Origin: Symsagittifera roscoffensis
Lineage: Eukaryota; Xenacoelomorpha; Acoela; Convolutidae
Length of the DNA: 64,000 nt
NCBI RefSeq assembly: GCF_963678635.1
Contig: NC_087068.1
Location: 33,117,436 to 33,181,435, forward strand
Direction: 5' to 3'
The position numbers and the translations under genes were made by a program. Below are positions 34,950 to 45,915 of this stretch, piece after piece. Within the stretch, counting starts at the first letter, position 1. Each line of letters begins with the position of its first letter. The notes under the pieces are model-generated. The model did no database searches. It was not told where the DNA came from and saw nothing but the letters and a program-made list of their open reading frames with translations.

Positions 34950-35628
34950 CTCAAAAACAGGTCAAGAATTTTTACCTTAACGTACCTTAAAACACCTTAA
35001 AAAGTTAAGGTAAGTTTGCACTACCTTAAGTACACCTTAACTTACCTTAAAACACCTTAAAAATTTACCTTAAATCACCTTAAAAGTTAAGGTGTGTCAA
35101 CCTTAAAAAACACCTTAAAAAAGTTTTTTATAGGTAAATTTACCTTAAAAGTTTACCTTAAAAAAGTAGGTAATTTAACTACATTTACCTTAACATTAAG
35201 GTGTTTTTACCTTAAATTTTTACCTTAAAAACACAAAAGTTAAGGTAAAATAACCTCAAATGTTAAGGTAAAAAAACCTTAAAAGTGAAGAGAATTAAGG
35301 TTTTTTACCTTAACATTTAAGGTTATTTTACCTTAACTTTTGTGTTTTTAAGGTAAAAATTTAAGGTAAAAACACCTTAATGTTAAGGTAAATGTAGTTA
35401 AATTACCTACTTTTTTAAGGTAAATTTTTAAGGTAAATTTACCTATAAAAAAAATTTTTAAGGTGTTTTTTAAGGTTGATACACCTTAACTTTTAAGGTG
35501 ATTTAAGGTAAATTTTTAAAGTGTTTTAAGGTAAGTTAAGGTGTACTTAAGGTAGTGCAAATTTACCTTAATTGTTAAGGTGTTTTAAGGTATTTTTTAA
35601 GGTAAATTTACCTTAACTTTTTTTTGAG
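34950..35628. mobile_element. Foldback element: 333-bp near-perfect inverted arms
   Basis: The left end ctcaaaaac at 34950 mirrors tttttgag ending at 35628. Symmetry is centred at about 35288, where CCTTAA (ends 35282) and TTAAGG (35295-35300) flank a 12-bp spacer. The two arms, about 333 bp each, pair along their whole length with few mismatches. The arms are built almost entirely from the words CCTTAA, its complement TTAAGG, and short spacers. This fits a foldback or MITE-type element with terminal CTCAAAAA. I see no convincing target-site duplication. The right end cuts into a LINE endonuclease reading frame. Confidence 0.85.
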
Positions 35629-36075
35629 TGTAGGCATTGAAGTCTCCAAGAATTATGCAGTTGTATTGAGTGAGCAAGTGGTTGAGTGATAGCGAATAAC
35701 CTGTGGTGCAGCTGGATTTTAGGGGAAAGTATATGATGATAACCGTTATGCTGCTTTTGCCAGTTTCAATTTTAAGTGCCTGCTGCTCGATGTGACTGTC
35801 GCCGTTGGCTTTTCTCAGTTTCAGAGTTTCAAACAGCACTGCGTCTTTAATGATAAAAACAAGTCCACCCCTTTTTGCATCTGTTCATAGGACGTTCTTC
35901 TGTAATTATTATATAGCCCGTGAGTGCTTTTTGGTGGCCTTAGCAACAAGTTTGGTTTCTTGCAGCACTGCAACTTCATTTTCTTGGTTTTGCATCCGGT
36001 CGATATTGCTATGTAGTTTCTGTCGAATGCCGTTGCAATTGAGTTGAAGTATGTTGAACCTGTCTCAGTTTTGGC
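35629..36075 (-). pseudogene. LINE (non-LTR retrotransposon) endonuclease fragment
   Basis: Read on the minus strand, this encodes the N-terminal part of an apurinic-type endonuclease of jockey-like LINEs. Its parts are FNILQLNCNGIR, a conserved Gln-Glu-Thr segment (VLQETKL), GGLVFIIKDAV, a VIIIYFP strand and the metal-binding GDFNA. The parts are in the right order but not all in one frame, and an in-frame stop precedes FNILQL. It ends abruptly at the foldback element just after GDFNA. No reverse transcriptase is seen in the window. It is a dead fragment. Confidence 0.8.
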
Positions 36076-38974
36076 TGTCGTTGGCTTGGTTTTTGATTTT
36101 TACATCTTGGTTGCGATTAAAACTTTTTTGATTGTTTGTTGGATGGATAACCTTGCGTCGAAATTTTTGTTCCAGTTATTAAAGGATCGCAAAACGTGCA
36201 CTTCAAGTGAACCCAACCTGCTCGGCCACACGACGCACCGGTACTACTCAAATTACTTCGATTACAAATCGCAATGATGTTCCTGGGTTGCTCTCAACAC
36301 CTTGTTGTTGTACCTGAAGATGGAACGCGGCTGCAAATCGACTTAAGGACTGTGCAGCAAAAACCCTGCATAGTCCTGTGTCAAAAACCCGCGTTGTCTA
36401 AAAGATAAGTGGGTGATTCTTTACCTAAGCTTGAAGTGAAGTGTCAAGTTTTGAACTTATTCAGTAAAAAAACCGTTTTCGGAAAAAAACTTTTAGTTAT
36501 CATTAACTTTATGTTGCGTTTCGAATCTCGTCCTTCAGTTCTTTTTGATTTTCCAATTTTTTTTTGTTAGCTGTACTGAACCCTTGAATGTTTCCAATGA
36601 CCTTTCTAAGGTGTTTGAACTAAAAAAAGTCATAATTATTTCTAACTCTGAAAAAAAACATACATTTTTTGAACGATTGAAGTTTTTTTTTGTTTTTGCT
36701 TCCACACTCTCCCTTCTCGCCCGTAATGTCAACTAGAAGGCAATAGGTTTCTCATCTAGAAACCTTCTGTTGGGAGCAATTGAACTTCCCCAATTCAACT
36801 TGGACTGAGTTGGATCGCCTCCTATACGCTACGCGTTCTCTGATAATTGGTAATTAGCGCCCGGGTTGAAGTCACAGAGATTATCAGTACTGTTCAAGTA
36901 AAACAACAGTTGTAAAACAAAATTCAGTCCGGTTTCAGAGTAAACCAGTATTTTACTCTTATGTTCACCTGATCAAGAGATTGAACAGGAAAAAATTTGC
37001 CAGTACTGCGGTTTTTTCACTGATTTATCTCTGATCAGAGCGAAATTGCCACTTGCCAGAATCTGATACAGAACTGATATTTAAAAATTCATTTCTGGAA
37101 AAGTACTAATTTTATCTGTGTCTTCAACGCGATTGTGCAAAAATTGTCCAACGTTGCAACTTCAAACTTCCAGAAACCCGACACAAATAGACAATCACCG
37201 TGCAGTTGGATTGGTAGAGCGAATGATGCAAACTGAAAAAAAAAACGAGACGTGAAAAGCGGCAATAAAACTGACCCAACAAACACACCATATGAGAGTT
37301 AATAAAAGCTATCAGAGAAACTCCAAACGCAACAACAGAAAAATTTACGCCATTCGAGGTGAGAAAACCACCACTATCAAAACATAGCCACAACAATTAA
37401 AGCTAAAACTGTTTCCTTGTATAAAGTCCAATTGTCTTCTAACGAGGGAGGCGGTAACACCAGAGCAGATTCATGACATGGACATCTATTCGAACAAGAA
37501 GGTCAAAATGGTTTATCAATACTCTGTGTACGAGGGCACCGCACAAACCAAAAATGAAGCTCGAATACAGAAAATGAAAAAAAAACGGTGGTCCAAGATT
37601 TTCTAATGTAAATATCGAAATCCAACAAATAAATGGCAAAACTAAGACAGACACAGAAACGGTCACTACTAAGTATATAAGAAAGTTCTGAAAAAATTTA
37701 CGGAAAAAAATTTAAGTTACAATTAAACCAAAATACCCTTTCGAACAACGAAACAGAACAACGGACGGTAAAATACTCAATATTTCACCAGGAAACTAAA
37801 TAACCCGGAAATGTTCTGAAACCAGCAAAATTGTAGATTACAAAGTGTGCAAAACCAAACTTGCCAGAAACACCGTAGGTAGCGAAGACGCCTTGACAGA
37901 AAGGAGAAACCAGACATACTAATGTAAACCGTAAGAAGGCTTCCCCATATCGTCAATACACAATAGTCCGAGTCCGCTATGGATGTTGAGTACCATGTCC
38001 GGGATTTTGTTCCGCTCTTGCGCCATCAAGCAATAAACTAGTCCGAGCAATTGTGATGAAGGCCAAAACATCAAAAAAATATAACAGAAGAAGACAAGGA
38101 TAGCCGGTTACTGTGCAAGTAGAACAGAATGTTCCGACAATAGTCCTTAAAAATCTACCACAAAAAGTTTTATTTTTTTTAAATAAAGTAGCTTTTTCTG
38201 CGTGGTGTGATAAAAAGATCTGACATGAAACTATAATTCAGGCATATTGGACAGTCATACCGAACAACAGTTTTTGAAGAAAAATGACTAGACAAACAAA
38301 AAAAAACAAATTTTCTTTAATTTTTTTTGCAGAATTTTTTTTTGAATTTTTGAAATTTTTGATTAACAAAAACGGCATAAAAATCTCCAAAAACTGATTT
38401 ACTCAAGTATCATCATTATTGAGCATAACTAAACCATTGTAAATGGCCTAAATTAAGCATAAAAAAGCCTGCTCGCTGGTTTTCGTCGCTCGAAATATGA
38501 CGAAAAGTCAAAACTTTCAAACCGGTTTTTCTCGACACTGAGAAAAAGTTTGGTGTGGGATGTGGTTCGATCTGAGACTGAAAGGGCTTTACTTTGATAT
38601 ATCACTCAATCCAGTCCGATGATCATAAGTGTTACCTGATTTTGCGTGGAAAACAAAAAGAAAAAACTTAAAATTTAACCGAATACGAAGTTTCTCCCCT
38701 ACTTCAACAGTCCGAACAAAAAATATAGCTGGTCGCGCAAACAAATTACTGAAGACTTTGACCGTAGTTCTTTAGCGAACTAACAACCTAGAAAAAATTG
38801 ACAATTTCTAGTGTTTATTTTTCTGTTTTTTTACGGGGAGTTTTTTCAAAAAAAAATTCTGATTTTTTGCATATACTTCTGTAAAAATCAGAAGTTTGAA
38901 ACGCACCCGAATACAAAGTTCCTCCCCATTTTCAATGGTCGGAACAACAACGCCTCCGTCGCATTCCCATGAAA
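36076..38974. other. Non-coding or unassigned stretch
   Basis: I see no gene I can support. 36076-36300 may be LINE sequence upstream of the endonuclease. A small stem-loop, aggtttct-catct-agaaacct, lies at about 36749-36769. Short open frames on the minus strand at 37089-37666 have no recognisable motifs and overlap one another. 38280-38360 is very T-rich. Confidence 0.4.
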
Positions 38975-38984
38975 TTTTGAAAAA

Positions 38985-39070
38985 TGGACAAACAAACAAA
39001 AGAGGAGCTTTGTCGTAGAGGCGTTTAAACACATCTACGACAAAGCTCCTTTTTTGTTCATTTGTCCGAT
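38985..39070. repeat. Inverted repeat with perfect 17-bp inner stem
   Basis: The arm aggagctttgtcgtaga (39003-39019) is exactly complementary to 39034-39050, with a 14-base loop. Pairing continues outward imperfectly (gacaaacaaacaaaa against ttttttgttcatttgtc) to about 38985 and 39070. It lies beside another long inverted repeat. Confidence 0.85.
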
Positions 39071-39098
39071 TGTTTATTTTTCTTTTTGATTTTTTTTT

Positions 39099-39243
39099 GC
39101 ACCTCGGCGTTTTGACATTGCTTTTTTTCGTTGCCACGATTCTTCTTCAATCCCAGGAAACTTTGAAAAATGTTTTCAAATTTTCCTGGGAACAAAGAAG
39201 AGTAGAGGCAACATAAGAAAACAAAGACAAAACGCCGGTGTGC
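39099..39243. repeat. Inverted repeat, about 65-bp imperfect arms
   Basis: Outer ends gcacctcggcgttttg (39099) and caaaacgccggtgtgc (ends 39243) pair. So do inner blocks gttgcc/ggcaac (39130 and 39207), ttcttc/aagaag and cccaggaaa/tttcctggg. The loop is near 39175. It looks like a small foldback element or the hairpin of a non-autonomous transposon. Confidence 0.8.
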
Positions 39244-39995
39244 TAAGCAATCAAAAACTCCGTATACAGGAGAGTACGAAGAATCAACTCAGGAGGGGAA
39301 GATTGAAAATATAAATGCGCAAACAAGGGTGAGCCAGTAAAAATCAATACAACCCAAAGCTGAAAACCTAAAAACTTGTATACTTGTTTCTAAAAAACAG
39401 ACAGATTATTTGTGCTCGGTGTGGTTGTTTTCTTCTGATAAAATTCGACTTTTTATCTAGCAATTTTTGGGGAAATTTTTTTTGTTTCATTCAAAAATTT
39501 TGGTTGTCCTCAAATTAAAAATATGTGTCACCAGTGAACATTTCTCGTAATTTTTATGGGGGTTTAAAGATTGTCAATGGACCCAATTTGACATAATTAA
39601 CGCGCGATATATTTTGTGCTATTACCGCGTAAGTGGAGTTGAAATCCGTATTAGAAATTGATCCAAATTGAAATGAGGCATGCTATTTGGTATATTAAAT
39701 ACTTGGCTATATGCAAACTTTCAAAAATTTTGCATGTGAACCTGATTTCCATGTTCACATTCAAGTACGATTCCACTGTATCATACGATAAAAAGAGTTT
39801 GTTAATTTTTTTTTCATATGATTAGACAACCCATATTGTAAAATTTCAATCCACGATCGTTTAAAAAAAATTGCAGGGAAATAACTTGCTAAATGTTGAG
39901 CTTAGGAACTATTGAAGTTTTGACCTTTTTGTAGAAAAATTGCAAAGAGATTTTGGATCGAGCTTTAGATAGATACCATAATAACATAATGCAAG
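39244..39995. other. AT-rich stretch, nothing recognised
   Basis: No gene, RNA or repeat that I can support. A minus-strand open frame at 39909-40109 runs into the MITE and is incidental. Confidence 0.4.
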
Positions 39996-40356
39996 CAGGG
40001 GCGGATCTAGGGTTTTTTCGAGGGACGGATTTTCAAAAATTCTTCGAAAATTTTGTCGACTTTCTTTTTTAGTTAGGCCAAAATGTTTTTCCGAGCTCTC
40101 CCAAAGCACTAAAAAGACCGTGTTTTGGCCAAAACTTCTGCGCCGTACGCAAAATTTTGAAAAAAAAACAGGCCAAAAAAGCGCACTCCCCTCAAAACTT
40201 AGTATATATTAGCGCAAAAGGCGCCTTTAGAAAAACGTAAGGGGGTCAGGTCAGCCAAAAATGGATATCTCAAATAATACAAAGGGGGAAACCCTTTGGG
40301 TCCGCAGGGGTTCGAATCCCTGCGGTCTAATCCCCCAAGCCACAAATCCGCCCCTG
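39996..40356. mobile_element. hAT-like MITE, 361 bp
   Basis: The ends CAGGGGCGGAT (39996) and ATCCGCCCCTG (ends 40356) are perfect 11-bp terminal inverted repeats of the CAGGGGCGG type typical of hAT non-autonomous elements. The flanks atgcaag (39989-39995) and atacaag (40357-40363) match at 6 of 7 bases and may be a decayed target-site duplication; hAT elements normally make 8 bp. It has no coding capacity. An internal palindrome, ccgcaggg-gttcgaat-ccctgcgg, lies near 40300-40324. Confidence 0.8.
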
Positions 40357-43300
40357 ATACAAGCAGTCTTGTTTGTCGTAGCCTTTCAATTCAGAGGATT
40401 TTTTATGCGATTTAATATATATAGCCAACATCACATCCACTATCAAACCTGGCAGAGCTGTTTTAGTCTGCACAATGCATAGCATCTTTTTTCGCGCAGT
40501 CATGTTAATCGAAAAAAGCCGATCGATTTTTTCCGACCGCTTCTCATTATGAAGATTGATGTGTAGAGGCTTTAAATACAGGAAGGTATGTTGCACTTTT
40601 TCCTGTGCCGATGGACAAAAATACTGCTATTATCATTCTTACCTCCCTGCTTAAATCGATGTACTGTTTCTTAGCCATAGTCTACTGTGATGCCGTTTTA
40701 GCCCCACACCCGTCGCATACCGTGTTAATGTGTTGTATTTATACAACTATCCTTCAAAGGTCTGATTTACATTTTTGCCCTAATATTGAAAAAAGAAACA
40801 ACGATGAAGCGCATAGTTAGTTGGTAATTTCACTTGTTTTCCTTTTGCGTGCAAAATCCATTCTAGACCCAAAGGCTATTACTGTTTTCATACGTTTCCT
40901 GTTGAAAAAAATTATTTATTCTGGTAATCGGTCTCTAATAGAAAAGGAAAATGGAAGAAAAACATATCGCACCAACTTGACGGGCAATGACTCGGGTAAG
41001 TTTATACATTTTGAAGCAATAAAACTAGCATTGCCTCGAAACTGTCATCGAATCTAATGATAAACTTATGACCATGAGTCTCTGATTTTTTGATCGACAT
41101 TCTTTGGTTTGACCATTCATAGGAGTAAGTTCCGCAATTTTTTTTTGCATATCTATAGATACCCTGCAATACTTATAGATGTAATGAAATTTCAAAAAAT
41201 GAATATGTAAACACATCACATCTATATATCATTTTTTTAAATAAGCTTGCCTGAAGTCGCAATAACTTAATGGAACCTGATCTAAACTACATTTTATAAT
41301 TGGATAAATTGGATATTTTACCACTGTAAAATATTTAATATTAACCAATCATAATCCATCTAACTAACAACCCACTTATTTGTAAGTGCTGAAATTACTT
41401 GTAATTTCAGCACCAGAGAGATTTGAATTTAACTTAGAACTTAGTTGCCTCTCCAAGAGAACTTCAGCAGTTGCAATAAGCCAGTATACTCTAGATCTAT
41501 TGAGCCTAGCAGAGACTAGTTAAACACCCTGAGACTAGATAGTATAAGAGTAAGATTAGGATCGGTATTAGACTAAGAAGTAGCACGAATCTGTCCGGCC
41601 GAAAATAAGATAGCGTGACGAGCAGACGGTGTACCCTATCCGAAATTACTCTATGAGTTAACCACATCGGTCATAACTCATTAAGTGCGCAGATCAACAC
41701 GCCATCTCCGCATTATGTACATAAACAATAATATTAAAGATTGCTAAAGCCGGCCTTTTTGCCCAATTGTCCATTTCGACAATCCTGTATCTTGCTCGAA
41801 AACGAACATATAACGGAAGTGTTTTAAAGTATGAAATAGTATATAGTTTTTTACTCATTTTGTCTTTACAGTGTGAAGGGTCAAATTTTTTAAACCATTA
41901 TTATGTACTTTTGCTGAGCCAAATTAACTGATATTTTATCTACAAAAACGCCTCTTTTTCTACCAAGTTCGACCCAACATATATTTGCGTGTTTTGGTGT
42001 TTCAACTTTCAGTTCGTCCATAGGACCAGTGCGATCATTAATTTGGGCCGAACTATGACTTCCTGGCTCGACCATTTTGCATTTTGAAGCAGAGCATGAA
42101 AAAAAGACGCAAAAGATAATGTGGTAGCTGAAAGACTAATTCCTTCTCCTTCTGATTAGTTATGGAGAAACTCAGCCGTGCACACCATGTTAGAGTGGTA
42201 CCATTGGCAATATTATAGCTCACTGATGCCATTCCATTTGCGCGCAATTTCCAATTTCATGACTAAAATTTTTGCATGAAATTCCCAATTAATCCATAAT
42301 GCAGGCAGCTTTTTCCACGATAAGAAAGAATAAACAAACATAAACGCCTGAAGTCTATTTTTCATATCCTTGTTTCATCAATTATGCATCCATGTGGTTT
42401 TGCTTTTCGTTTTGCATACCTTATCAGCACAGCACATAAGTTGAATCTTTTTGCATTGAGTTTGTTTTCCAATGCGAAATCTTTATTTGTCAGATTCAGC
42501 ACAAATTGATTTCACTGTCTGTTCAAGATCAAATTTTGGCCTGGTGAAATCAAAGAGTTGAAAGGAAATGAATGACCAACTACTTTTACAGAACTCTAAG
42601 TCTACATGTTTCTAATTTTCCACTCCAGTGTGGTTTATTTCAACAAGAAACAACCCAGGAAATCACGTACCAATTTAACGCCTCGTGGAATTCAGTATGA
42701 ACTTCAATAGAACAAGAAACTAGAAATAAACTTAATTCACAATTTCCACGCGGTGCTTGCAAACAGGTTGCTCAAAAGTCTAGGCTTCAAGGTCTTCTTC
42801 TATCGAACAGGGCCATTGAGGGTTTGACGGTATATAAGTTATGGTGTCGACATGGTGCAACTTGACCTTTATAAATAAGGAGGGTCATTGGTTGTCAACA
42901 GAAACCGAGTGACCATTGTACCATTATTACATCATTTACAAACAAAGCCTTTCGAAAGTCGAAATATGGCATGTTTATCAAACAAGGCTCAAATTGCTTC
43001 GCGTGACTAGTCTCAGAAGAATAGATGCAATCTGCCATATTTTCTCAGAGATATAGAAGAACCCTTCGTTTTACTCTGCCATATAGTTCGCAGTGAGTGA
43101 AAGTTCATTAATGCATATTGTTCAAATCACTTCTTATCCTCTTTGCGACCTGAAACAGATTTGATACAAATCACTTTTGGAATTATTACAGATACAGTAG
43201 ATATTGCACTCTAGTGGCCAGGTTACGTCACAATACTCGGCGCCTATGGATTCCCGCGGAAGCTCAGCGAGAGATCACCAGCAACACTGCAGTTACCGCA

Positions 43301-43589
43301 GTAAGCTCCGAGCAGAAAGGGAATATGCGGTGACATTTCGACAATCCGCAACCTATTACGAAGACACGTTGTCATGTAGCTCTTTTTTCGGCCGTCGACC
43401 TGTAAGTTCAATAAGAGCAGGCCAAATAGAATAAGCAAAGCAGGCACCCAAACCCCATATAATTCTTAAAAAGAACTGTTAACAAAACTATCATTTTAAT
43501 CCAGAAATAAACACGGATCTTCAGAAATATAAATCCATACACCAAAAATCCTAGTCATACAATTCTCATACAATTCTTCTATGAGAAAA
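40357..43589. other. Unassigned stretch with scattered hairpins
   Basis: I see no gene that I can support. Open frames at 40605-40820, 40821-41057 and 43204-43434 carry no recognisable domain. 41386-41413 is a perfect palindrome. 42825-42885 has two TATA-like sequences (gtatataag and tataaata), which could be a promoter, but no gene follows clearly. 43200-43400 is unusually GC-rich for this window and may be an exon or part of an unknown repeat. Confidence 0.35.
41386..41413. repeat. Perfect 13-bp stem, 2-base loop
   Basis: gtgctgaaattac, then tt, then gtaatttcagcac. The two arms are exact complements. No T tract or gene is nearby to suggest a terminator. Confidence 0.85.
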
Positions 43590-43880
43590 TGCTAGTCATA
43601 CAGTTCTCACATATTAGAATTGTATGACTAGCATTCTTCCATAATGAAAATAAATAACGATACACGGGAATGGAATGACCTGCATTTTTTCAAATTCAGC
43701 ATTTTTTCAATGAAATTGAAATTTCTACCTACTATGAAAACTTTTCAAGACACCATAGGCCGAAAAAATTATCGCAGCATCCCCAGATTGACCTCCATAC
43801 AAAAAACTGCTTATCATACAATTTGATACAAAAAAAATGCTTATCATACAATTTCCATTTGAGAATTGTATGATACTCAA
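43560..43880. repeat. Cluster of direct and inverted copies of a tcatacaatt motif
   Basis: The arm tgctagtcatacagttct (43590-43607) pairs at 17 of 18 positions with agaattgtatgactagca (43616-43633). Direct copies of tcatacaattct lie just upstream, at about 43555-43585. Two further tcatacaattt copies (43813 and 43845) and an inverted aattgtatgat (about 43865) follow. It may be a local hairpin-forming repeat. Confidence 0.7.
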
Positions 43881-44600
43881 TTTTTTCTTTTGATGTTTTT
43901 GTCTCAGAAACACTTCAAAAAAAGTTTTTCTAATAAGTTTGTATAACTTTAAATCAGTATTTAATTGAATGGGATCATATGTATTTGTGAAACAGATTGA
44001 ACACCATTAAACCAAAAAGAGTGTTTGTCATATAGATACTTTTTTGATGATGTAAACACAGACCGTTCTCACTTTAAGATAGAAAAATTCAAGTAAATTG
44101 ACTGAAACTTAGATAGAACTCTAACTGTTGTTTTTTCTAAATGCCCCAAATGATTCATATCAGTCTTTATTTCTAAGACCATTTATCCACGAGGGAAATG
44201 ACCAACATAGGAGCTCTGCAGCTCACGACGGCGAGCCGCCGCTGTCTGTTGTGCCCCTGCTTAAAAACTACATGCAGAGATTTTTTGGTTATTTTTCTGG
44301 ACTGGTTAATGTTGCACCCGACTTTTCTCAAGCAACGAGAACAGAGCATGGTGGGCCTCGATCATCCGACGTTTCGATTGAGAGGCGGAGACATAACCAC
44401 TTCACCACCTCTCACCGTAGTGTGTTGGTTACGTACGACTTTCATATAACTGTCAAGATAAATAATAGCTGTTTAAAGCAGAGCGGCATTCAAGGTGTCT
44501 AAAAAATTTTCGATTTAATAGTTCAATCAAAAAGTCACTTGGGTGTGATTCACTTTAATTTAGATTTGTCCTTGTTACACGTGATAACAAACCTACCCGC
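43881..44600. other. Unassigned stretch with a GC-richer island
   Basis: 44190-44440 is clearly richer in G and C than its surroundings and is open in two + frames (44128-44502 and 44198-44449). Neither translation shows a domain I know. It could be an exon of an unrecognised gene or a decayed element; no splice structure convinced me. Confidence 0.3.
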
Positions 44601-44604
44601 ACAA

Positions 44605-44820
44605 GGTGCTCACTTAATGTTTCGACCGTCTCAACCTAAAATCCGTATGGTTCGACAGTCTCGACTAAAATATTATACGTTTCGGACTTGCTCCACCGAA
44701 ATTAGGTATGTTTCGACAGTGCTCGACCAACACAAATGTGCTCGACCATGCTCGATCCAAGCAAGATATTTTTCGACCGTTCTCGACCGAATTCGGGCAT
44801 GGTTCGACCTTCAAACAATA
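44605..44820. repeat. Degenerate minisatellite with tgctcgacc / tttcgacc words, block 1
   Basis: Words such as tttcgaccgt, gttcgacag and gctcgacca recur every 20-40 bases in an irregular pattern. The C and G content is higher than around it. It matches block 2 at 45040-45250. Confidence 0.7.
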
Positions 44821-45038
44821 TCATTTTGGGGTACAATGATATGATGTTTTTTTATCAGAAAAAAATTATTAGACTTAATTGCACTTTAAAATGCTTTGTG
44901 AAGATAAACTATTTCCGAGCTAACTTTTTTCATCTTTTGGAATACTGGTTTGCAGTTTGAGTCAAAAATATTTAAAAAAACAAGTTGATATTTGAAAGAA
45001 AATGTTCTGTTTGACTGTAAATTACCACAAGACAATTG
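44821..45038. other. AT-rich spacer between minisatellite blocks
   Basis: About 220 bp of plain AT-rich sequence that lacks the tcgacc words. It may be an insertion in one original minisatellite. No ends or duplications are evident. Confidence 0.4.
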
Positions 45039-45255
45039 ATATGTTTCGACCGTGAGCAAGGTATGGTTCCACCGTGCAAACTTGTGCTCGAACTGTTTCG
45101 AGCTTGTTACGTGTATGATTCGAACTTGTGCTCGACCCAAACACCTGTCTTGACTATATGTTTTTTGGTCGAGCACTGACATGTGCTCGACTTCGAAACT
45201 CGAAACGAGCGCCTCGGCCAGGGTAGAGTAAGATGAGCACCTCGACCCGGGTAGA
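45039..45255. repeat. Degenerate minisatellite, block 2
   Basis: The same word family as block 1 (tttcgaccgt, gtgctcgaac, gtgctcgacc), plus the inverted form ggtcgagcac near 45167. Both orientations therefore occur. Confidence 0.7.
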
Positions 45256-45915
45256 AGGTCCGCGCATATTATTTGCGAGTTTGACCAGAATTGCAATTTT
45301 TGAAAAATCCTTGACTATCAGTCCTATTAAAGTCTACACTGTGCGCTTATACGCTTTCTTTTGCTACCCTTCAAAACAAAACACCATAGGCCATTCTTTT
45401 CTTGAAATTTATATCATCTCTTTGACAAATTGGCAACAGAAGTTTTTAGTCAAAATTTTTGCTCCATTTGTAATGAGTATTGTGTAAAAAAACAAAAAAA
45501 AAATAAAGTCATCAGCAAATCAAACTGGTCAAAATTAGTGGCCAAATTAGAACGCGTCGGAACAAGTTGGAAGCTCACCCATATCTTAAATTTTTTATAA
45601 GAACAAAAATTGTATCTCAATAGAATGCAATTGCTTGAGTGATATTTGCTTTAATTTGTAATTCTCAAGCAATCAATTTATCAAGAAGTTAAGTTTTATT
45701 TCATATTTGAAAACTAATTTAGCAGTTTTCAAATCAGTTCAAACTCTTCATTGAACTTTTTCCTTGAAGCACATTTTTTTTTGTCTATCAAAAAACGAGC
45801 ACAGTCTGTACATGATTTAAGTTTGACGATTAATTTGGCCGAGTTAATTTTTCAACGATTATGAAGGTACTCCTGTAAAAGTATATAGTTTCCTGCATCC
45901 AAGTTTAGGCGTAAG
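45256..45915. other. AT-rich stretch before the large satellite
   Basis: Nothing that I can support. One + open frame (45233-45487) starts inside the minisatellite and has no recognisable motif. Confidence 0.4.

Noticed and set aside
34950-35628. Interstitial telomere repeat (TTAAGG resembling TTAGG or TTAGGG)
   Set aside because: The words are irregularly spaced, differ from known telomere repeats and are arranged as a perfect palindrome, which fits a foldback element.
35597-35839. Intact 80-aa protein gene on the minus strand
   Set aside because: It is a piece of a LINE endonuclease whose last residues come from the foldback element.
37089-37666. Minus-strand membrane protein genes
   Set aside because: Short overlapping frames rich in Phe/Leu from AT-rich DNA, no conserved motif and no splice structure.
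40230-40335. tRNA gene suggested by the ggttcgaatcc B box
   Set aside because: The box lies in a larger palindrome, no cloverleaf with a proper acceptor stem and A box can be drawn, and it is inside a MITE.
41440-41760. Solo LTR of a retrotransposon
   Set aside because: No paired TG...CA ends, target duplication or primer-binding site could be seen.
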